Below are positions 37,701 through 45,800 of a stretch of 64,000 nt of DNA, piece by piece. The notes beneath the pieces are model-generated. The model was given only the letters and a program-made list of their open reading frames with translations, had not been told where the DNA came from and ran no database searches. Position 1 is the first letter of the stretch. Every line of letters begins with the position of its first letter. Source of the DNA: Rhodobiaceae bacterium (GTDB taxonomy: Bacteria; Pseudomonadota; Alphaproteobacteria; Parvibaculales; Parvibaculaceae); NCBI GenBank assembly GCA_003330885.1, contig CP030277.1, positions 3,274,001 to 3,338,000 of the forward strand, written 5' to 3'. The translations under genes and the position numbers were made by a program.

Positions 37701-39502
37701 GACGCGGCCTCCGCTGGTGCATGGACAGGCACAGGTGCCGGAGCAGATACAGGTGCTGCATCCGCCATGCTGACCTCGGTCAGCACACCATTCTTCATTT
37801 CAAAATGCCTGTCAGCAATACGCATAAGCGACGGACGGTGGGTTACGGCAATGATCGTGGGGCCACCCTTAAGCACTTGCAGGGCCTTCAGCACTTTCTG
37901 ATCGCCCTTTTGATCGAGAGTATTGTTGGCTTCGTCAAAGAGCAGGACCTGCGGCTTCATTGCAAGTGCTCGAGCTATCGTCATGCGCTGGAGGAAACCA
38001 CCGGGGAGTTGCTCAGCAATCCCCTGATTGACACGTGTGTCATATCCATCTGGGAGGCGATGAATGTCCTCCTCGAGGCCGATGGCCCGTGCAGCAAGCC
38101 GCGCATTATCTATCGCTTCGCCAGTTCGGAACATGGCGAGGTTTTCAAGGATGGTTCCCTGAAACAGGACGGGGTTAGGCGGAATGTAGGCAACCCAATT
38201 AGACAGGGCTTTTTGGTGCGGCCCCGTCACATCCATGCCGTCAATCATGACATTACCTTCGGTCGGGCGGGCCTCGCCGGTGATGAGACGGATAAGGGTC
38301 GATTTGCCAGAATTGTCGATACCCGTAATCGAAACCATCTCGCCAGACTTGAACTTGGCACTGACCTCTTTCACGACATCTGGAAGCTCAGCTTCATATC
38401 TGAAGGAGGCCTTCTTAAAGTCAATCTGCCCAGCGAGATTGGGCACGGTGTTCTGGCTTGATGTAACTTGCCCGCCGGGCAGATCAAGCAGGCTTGCGGC
38501 TTTCTCTCTAGCGACGTCGACACTTTGAAGCTGCGTCCAAAGGCTCAAACCTTTCAGCAGGGGTTGAATCGTGCGACCTGAAAGAAGGGTACAGGCCGCA
38601 AGCGACCCCATCGTCAAGCTGCCGTCGATGACCAGAAGGGCGCCCACAGAAACGACCGCCACCATAGTTACCCCGGCAAAAACGGCACCAAATGATTGAG
38701 CAATACCGCCTAGTTCAATCGTGCGATACGTGGCTGACGCGCCGGTGCGCAGCAGCCGTTCATAGCGACGCAGAATCTGGGGTTCCATGGCCATGCTTTT
38801 GATCGCTGGAATGCCGTTCAGCGTTTCTACAACAAAACTGTAGCGTCGATCATCAAACGCCCAGCGATCACTCAGTACCTTCCGGAGTGCGCTGCCGCTG
38901 ATGGCGGTGACAACGACCAGGACAGCGAACAGGGCGATGGGCACCAGCACGAGCGAACCGCCGATAACCCAGATGAGGCCGAGGAATGCGCCAACAAACG
39001 GGAGGTCCAGCATCAGCAGGCGGGATTGGCCACCCTCGAAATCGCGGATTGTCTCAAGCGCGCCAAGCTTGTCCATGTAGCCGCCGGGCGTTTCCTTTTC
39101 GAACTCCTGCGGAGACGTTTCAAGGAATCGGTCAACAAGTGTGACGTTAAGGGCGTGGTCAAGTTGAGCGGCATACCAGATGACAAGACAGGATCGGGAG
39201 TAACGAAACACGGCGTCTATGCACATGATCCCGATAAGTCCCATCACCATGATAGTGAGGGTCTCAACGGCTTGGTTGGGGATAATCCGGTCATAGACCT
39301 GGAGCAGCGCGAGCGGTGTCGCCAGTGCAAAAAAATTGATCGAAATAGAACCGATAAGGATGGGAGGGCTCAGCGGCCCAGCGCCCTTCGCCGTGAAGCC
39401 GGCAAAGCGTTCATCGCGCCCGCCGGAGATGAAGACTCGAAGCGAGTCCACCGCCGACTGGATTTTGCTGCGCGGTTCATCAGTTGGCTGCTGTTTACTC
39501 AT
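37697..39502 (-). CDS. Second type I secretion ABC exporter, degenerate ATPase motifs, no C39-like domain
   Basis: This 601-residue exporter has six predicted helices (about residues 50-320) and one nucleotide domain. Walker A is GIDNSGKSTLIRL and Walker B is VLLFDEANNTLD. The Q-loop Gln is replaced by Pro (YIPPNPVLF), and the signature reads LPGGF rather than LSGGQ. The C-terminus is Ala/Pro-rich. It is the first gene of the operon, coupled to the CLD-bearing ABC. The pair probably forms a heterodimer with one impaired ATP site. It is divergent from the adhesin, the likely substrate. Confidence 0.9.
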   Translation of the reverse strand: MSKQQPTDEPRSKIQSAVDSLRVFISGGRDERFAGFTAKGAGPLSPPILIGSISINFFALATPLALLQVYDRIIPNQAVETLTIMVMGLIGIMCIDAVFRYSRSCLVIWYAAQLDHALNVTLVDRFLETSPQEFEKETPGGYMDKLGALETIRDFEGGQSRLLMLDLPFVGAFLGLIWVIGGSLVLVPIALFAVLVVVTAISGSALRKVLSDRWAFDDRRYSFVVETLNGIPAIKSMAMEPQILRRYERLLRTGASATYRTIELGGIAQSFGAVFAGVTMVAVVSVGALLVIDGSLTMGSLAACTLLSGRTIQPLLKGLSLWTQLQSVDVAREKAASLLDLPGGQVTSSQNTVPNLAGQIDFKKASFRYEAELPDVVKEVSAKFKSGEMVSITGIDNSGKSTLIRLITGEARPTEGNVMIDGMDVTGPHQKALSNWVAYIPPNPVLFQGTILENLAMFRTGEAIDNARLAARAIGLEEDIHRLPDGYDTRVNQGIAEQLPGGFLQRMTIARALAMKPQVLLFDEANNTLDQKGDQKVLKALQVLKGGPTIIAVTHRPSLMRIADRHFEMKNGVLTEVSMADAAPVSAPAPVPVHAPAEAAS

Positions 39503-39868
39503 GCCGACGTGCGTGTCCCAGGAACAGGTCCGACGGAAAAGCCCGCCATCCTTGTTGCAGAATCCCTCGAAGTTTTTGTTTTTTGGTTAATTTTTTGCTT
39601 TTGCTGGGTTTTCCGCAGATTTACGTCGATATAAAGGACGATTTTAATCAAATTCTCCCGGTTTTCTGCGGATTATGAGTAAATCGGAGGTTGTAAAATC
39701 GGTGACCGCTGATGGTTACATGGTGTTAACCAGACTTCTTGACGACGAGTTAATTTCTCCCCCCCAAATTGTCTAGTAACTGAAAAACCCTTCGCTATCG
39801 CGCGGTGGGTTTCTGTGCTGGGTCTGATCCAGATTCAGCCGCCTTTGATGTGGCGTAGGAAGGTAGAC
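39503..39868. promoter_or_regulatory. Divergent regulatory region between exporters and adhesin
   Basis: 366 AT-rich bases without a gene. GGTTTTCCGCAGATT (39607-39621) recurs as GGTTTTCTGCGGATT (39660-39674), 53 bp apart (five helical turns). An inverted repeat GGTTA/TAACC spans 39714-39731. A run of seven C lies at 39759-39765. No convincing sigma-70 promoter could be fixed by eye. Confidence 0.45.
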
Positions 39869-42800
39869 ATGGCTGACGAAACGAATCGTGAAGACGAAGC
39901 AGAGGTCGGAAACGGCGGCGAGAACGGGTCATCCAGTGACGACCTATTCGTCTTTGATGAGGCGGGTACTCCAGGCAAGCGTAGGGAAGAAACCGAAGCG
40001 GACCTGACCGGCCTGGACGGTGCACGCGCCGCTGATGATGTCACCAATCCCAACATCCATATGGGTATTGAACGCGGTGAGGCTGAACTTCCGGAAGGCG
40101 GCACACTTGGCGGTGCACCGGAAACTGATACCGATCCAAAATCCGCAGCCTCCAGTGACCAGGCGGGGGGCGAACGTTCAGACACGACCAGTGAGCGCGA
40201 CCCACTGGTCGCCGCAGACGTTGATCCTACTTTGCAGGCGGAAGATGGCCTGAATGGTCCGATGGGTCCGTCGCCCGCTGCTGAAAGCCTTCTCGACGAG
40301 CCTGAAATGGACCGGGATACAATGGACATGAAGCTGTCCAAAATGGACGGCGCTGATATCTCGGAAGGTGAGTTTGCACAAAACAATGCAGGTGCCGCCT
40401 CTCTATTCGTTGAGCCTGACCTTCCGCCATCAGCGTTTAACAAGGCACCGGAAGAAGTTGAGCTAAGCAACAACAGTTTCGATGAAAATGCGCCAGGCGC
40501 AATTGTCGGGACGCTCTCTACCAACGACGCAGGCGAACATACCTATGAAGTGAGTGACGCCCGGTTCGAGGTGGTCGACGGTGTATTGAAATTGCGCCCA
40601 GGTCTCAGCCTCAATCATGAAGCGGAACCGTCCGTCGCACTCACTGTTACAGTGACGGATGACGGTGGCTTGTCCTTTACTCAGGATTTCACGCTCATCG
40701 TGGGCGATGTGAACGAGGGCCCGGAATCCGTCGATTGGACGCCGCTTCCGTTTGATGAAAATGTTGAAGGCGCGTCCGTTGGCATTGTGCATGTGACCGA
40801 CCCGGACAATGGTGAGACGTTCACCTACACGATTTCCGATCCTCGATTTGAAGTGGTGGAGCAGAATGGCCGCACCGAATTACGTCTGAAGGACGGTGAA
40901 AGCCTGGATGCAGAACAGGGCGGTGTTCCTGTAACAGTGACAGTAACTGACTCTGGTGGCGAAACAGCGACCACTTCTGTCACTGTCACACCGACCGATG
41001 TGAACGAAGGCCCAAGCGACATTGCGCTTTCCAACTCAAGCGTTGACGAGAACGCCGCTGGCGTAGTGGTCGGGTCTTTGAGCACCACGGACGTCGATGC
41101 TGGCGATAGCCATACCTATGCGGTCGATGATGCCAGGTTCGAGGTTGTCGGTGGCGATCTGAAGCTTAAAGACGGTGTCTCTCTCGATCATGAGACGGAA
41201 AGCTCTGTGGCCGTTGAAGTCACCACGACCGATGCGTCTGGCGCGACCTATTCTGAGACCTTCACCATCGCCGTGGGCGATGTGAATGAAGGACCAAGCG
41301 ATATTGCACTGAGCAATGCGTCTGTGGACGAGAATGCCGCCGGTGCTGTGGTCGGCTCTCTGAGCACGACTGACGTTGATGACGGTGACACACACACATA
41401 TGCTGTCGACGATGCCCGGTTCGAAGTGGTCGGTGGAGACCTGAAGCTCAAAGACGGTGTCTCTCTCGATCATGAGTCCGAGAGCTCTGTGGCTGTTGAG
41501 GTCACGACGACCGATGCGTCTGGAGCAACTTATTCCGAGACCTTCACCATTGCTGTTGGCGATGTAAATGAGGGTCCGTCAGACATCAGCCTATCGAATG
41601 CCTCAGTTGACGAGAATGCTGCCGGTGCTGTGGTCGGGTCTCTGTCGACGACAGACGTTGATGACGGTGACACACATACTTATGCTGTCGACGATGCCCG
41701 GTTCGAAGTTGTTGGTGGCGATCTGAAGCTCAAGGACGGTGTCTCTCTCGATCATGAGACGGAAAGCTCAGTCGCCGTTGAGGTCACCACGACCGATGCC
41801 TCTGGTGCGACCTATTCTGAGACCTTCACCATTACGGTTGGTGATGTGAACGAGGGTCCGTCAGATATCAGCCTGTCGAATGCCTCTGTGGACGAGAACG
41901 CCGCGGGCGCTGTTGTCGGCACGCTCTCAACGACAGACGTCGATGCTGGCGACAGCCACACCTATGCGGTGGATGATGCCAGGTTTGAAGTTGTCGGTGG
42001 AGACCTGAAGCTCAAAGATGGTGTGAGCCTGGATCATGAGACTGAGAGCTCTGTGGCTGTCGAGGTCACCACGACAGATGCGAGTGGGGCGACCTATTCT
42101 GAGACCTTCACCATCGCCGTTGGCGATGTGAATGAAGGACCAAGCGATATTGCACTGAGCAATGCGTCTGTTGACGAGAACGCCGCGGGCGCTGTTGTTG
42201 GCACTCTGTCGACGACAGATGTCGACGATGGTGATACACACTCTTACGCGGTCGATGATGCCCGCTTTGAAGTGGTGGGCGGAGACCTCAAGCTCAAAGA
42301 CGGTGTGAGCCTGGATCACGAAGCTGAGTCCTCAGTGGCCGTTGAGGTCACCACGACAGACGCGTCCGGTGCAACTTACTCCGAGACCTTCAATATCGCC
42401 GTCGGTGATGTGAACGAAGGACCTTCTGACATCTCGCTCAGCAATGCCTCCGTAGACGAGAATGCAGCTGGCGCAGTGGTCGGATCTTTGAGCACGACTG
42501 ACGTTGATGACGGTGACACACACACATATGCTGTCGACGATGCCCGGTTCGAAGTGGTCGGTGGCGATCTGAAGCTCAAAGATGGCGTCTCTCTCGATCA
42601 TGAGACTGAATCGTCGGTTGCTGTCGAAGTCACCACGACGGATGCGTCTGGTGCGACCTATTCTGAGACCTTTACCATCGCCGTGGGCGATGTGAATGAA
42701 GGACCAAGCGATATTGCACTGAGCAATGCGTCTGTGGACGAGAATGCCGCCGGAGCCGTTGTTGGGTCTTTGAGCACGACGGACGTTGATGACGGTGACA

Positions 42801-45800
42801 CACACACATATGCTGTCGACGATGCCCGGTTTGAAGTGGTCGGTGGCGATCTGAAGCTCAAAGACGGTGTGAGCCTGGACCACGAAGCCGAGAGCTCTGT
42901 GGCTGTTGAGGTCACCACGACGGATGCCTCTGGTGCGACCTATTCCGAGACCTTCACCATCGCCGTTGGGGATGTGAACGAAGGTCCGTCTGACATCAGC
43001 TTGTCGAATGCCTCCGTTGATGAGAATGCTGCCGGTGCTGTGGCCGGTTCGCTCTCCACATCTGACGTTGATGACGGTGACACACACTCCTATGCGGTCG
43101 ATGATGCCCGCTTTGAAGTGGTCGGTGGCGATCTGAAGCTCAAAAATGGTGTGAGCCTGGATCATGAGACTGAGAGCTCTGTGGCTGTCGAGGTCACCAC
43201 GACAGATGCGAGTGGGGCGACCTATTCTGAGACGTTCACTATCGCCGTGGGCGATGTGAATGAAGGTCCGTCTGACATCAGCCTGTCGAATGCCTCTGTG
43301 GACGAGAACGCAGCTGGTGCGGTTGTCGGCACGCTCTCAACGACAGACGTCGATGCTGGCGACAGCCACACCTATGCGGTCGATGATGCGCGCTTTGAAG
43401 TTGTCGGTGGCGATCTGAAGCTCAAAGACGGTGTGAGCCTGGATCATGAGAGTGAGAGCTCTGTGGCCGTTGAAGTCACCACGACCGATGCCTCTGGCGC
43501 GACCTATTCCGAGACCTTCACTATTGCCGTGGGCGATGTGAACGAGGGTCCATCTGACATTGCGCTTTCCAACACAAGTGTTGATGAGAACGCAGCTGGC
43601 GCGGTGGTTGGGTCTCTGAGCACCACGGACGTCGATGCTGGCGACAGCCACACCTATGCGGTGGACGATGCGCGCTTTGAAGTTGTCGGTGGCGATCTGA
43701 AGCTCAAAGATGGCGTAAGTCTGGACTACAACACAGATCCGTCTGTTGATGTGACGGTGACAACAACGGATTCCGCAGGCGCAACCTACCAGGAAACTTT
43801 TTCAATTTCTGTGGGTGACACCAATGATGCGCCAACTGACATTTCTCTCGACAATCTCTCTGTCGATGAGAACGCAGCTGGTGCGGTTGTCGGCACACTC
43901 TCAACGACAGACGTCGATGCAGGCGACAGCCATACCTACGCGGTGGATGATGCCCGCTTTGAAGTGGTTGGTGGCGATCTGAAGCTCAAGGACGGTGTCT
44001 CCCTCGATCATGAGACTGAATCGTCGGTTGCTGTCGAAGTCACCACGACCGATGCCTCTGGTGCCACATACTCCGAGACCTTTACCATTGCCGTGGGCGA
44101 TGTGAATGAAGACCCGTCAGACATCTCGCTCAGCAATGCATCTGTGGACGAGAATGCCGCTGGGGCCGTTGTCGGATCGCTCTCCACGACAGACGTCGAT
44201 GCTGGCGACAGCCATACCTACGCGGTGGATGATGCGCGCTTTGAAGTTGTCGGTGGCGATCTGAAGCTCAAGGACGGTGTCTCTCTCGATCATGAGACGG
44301 AAAGCTCTGTGGCCGTTGAAGTCACCACGACCGATGCGTCTGGAGCAACTTATTCCGAGACCTTCACCATTGCCGTTGGGGATGTGAATGAAGGTCCGTC
44401 AGACATCAGCCTGTCGAATGCCTCCGTTGACGAGAATGCCGCCGGTGCTGTGGTCGGTTCGCTCTCCGCGACGGACGTCGATGCTGGCGACAGCCACACC
44501 TACGCGGTTGATGATGCTAGGTTTGAAGTTGTCGGTGGCGATCTGAAGCTCAAGGACGGTGTGAGCCTGGATCATGAGAGTGAATCGTCGGTAGCTGTCG
44601 AGGTCACCACGACAGATGCGTCTGGAGCAACCTATTCCGAGACCTTCACCATTGCCGTGGGCGATGTGAATGAAGGTCCGAGCGATATTGCTCTCTCCAA
44701 CTCAAGTGTTGATGAGAACTCAGCCGGTGCTGTGGTCGGCTCTGTGAGCACGACGGACGTGGATGCAGGCGACACACACACATACGCGGTTGATGATGCT
44801 AGGTTTGAAGTTGTCGGTGGCGATCTGAAGCTCAAGGACGGTGTCTCTCTCGATCATGAGACTGAATCGTCGGTTGCTGTCGAAGTCACCACGACGGATG
44901 CCTCTGGTGCGACATATTCCGAGACCTTCACCATTGCTGTGGGCGATGTGAACGAGGGTCCATCAGACATCAGCCTGTCGAATGCCTCTGTGGACGAGAA
45001 TGCCGCTGGGGCCGTTGTCGGATCGCTCTCCACGACAGACGTGGATGATGGTGACACGCACTCATATAGCGTGGATGATGCGCGCTTCGAAGTTGTCGGT
45101 GGTGATCTGAAGCTCAAGGACGGTGTCTCTCTCGATCATGAGACTGAATCGTCGGTTGCTGTCGAAGTCACCACGACGGATGCCTCTGGTGCGACATATT
45201 CCGAGACCTTCACCATTGCTGTGGGCGATGTGAACGAGGGTCCGTCAGACATCTCGCTCAGCAATGCATCTGTGGACGAGAATGCCGCTGGGGCCGTTGT
45301 CGGATCGCTCTCCACGACAGACGTGGATGATGGCGATACACATAGCTACAGCGTTGACGATGCCCGCTTTGAGGTTGTTGGTGGGGATCTCAAGCTCAAG
45401 GACGGTGTGAGCCTGGATCATGAGACTGAATCGTCGGTAGCTGTTGAGGTCACCACGACCGATGCGTCTGGTGCGACCTATTCTGAGACCTTCACTATTG
45501 CTGTGGGCGATGTAAACGAAGGTCCGAGCGACATTGCGCTTTCCAACTCAAGCGTTGACGAGAATGCAGCTGGAGCCGTTGTTGGGTCTTTGAGCACGAC
45601 AGACGTCGATGCTGGCGACAGCCACACCTATGCGGTGGATGATGCCAGGTTTGAAGTTGTCGGTGGAGACCTGAAGCTCAAAGATGGTGTGAGCCTGGAT
45701 CATGAGACTGAGAGCTCTGTGGCTGTCGAGGTCACCACGACAGACGCGTCTGGTGCAACTTACTCCGAGACCTTCAATATCGCCGTCGGTGATGTGAACG

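Noticed and set aside
39759-39765. C7 homopolymer upstream of the adhesin as a phase-variation tract
   Set aside because: It is only seven bases long, about 100 bp before the start, and not inside recognisable promoter elements.
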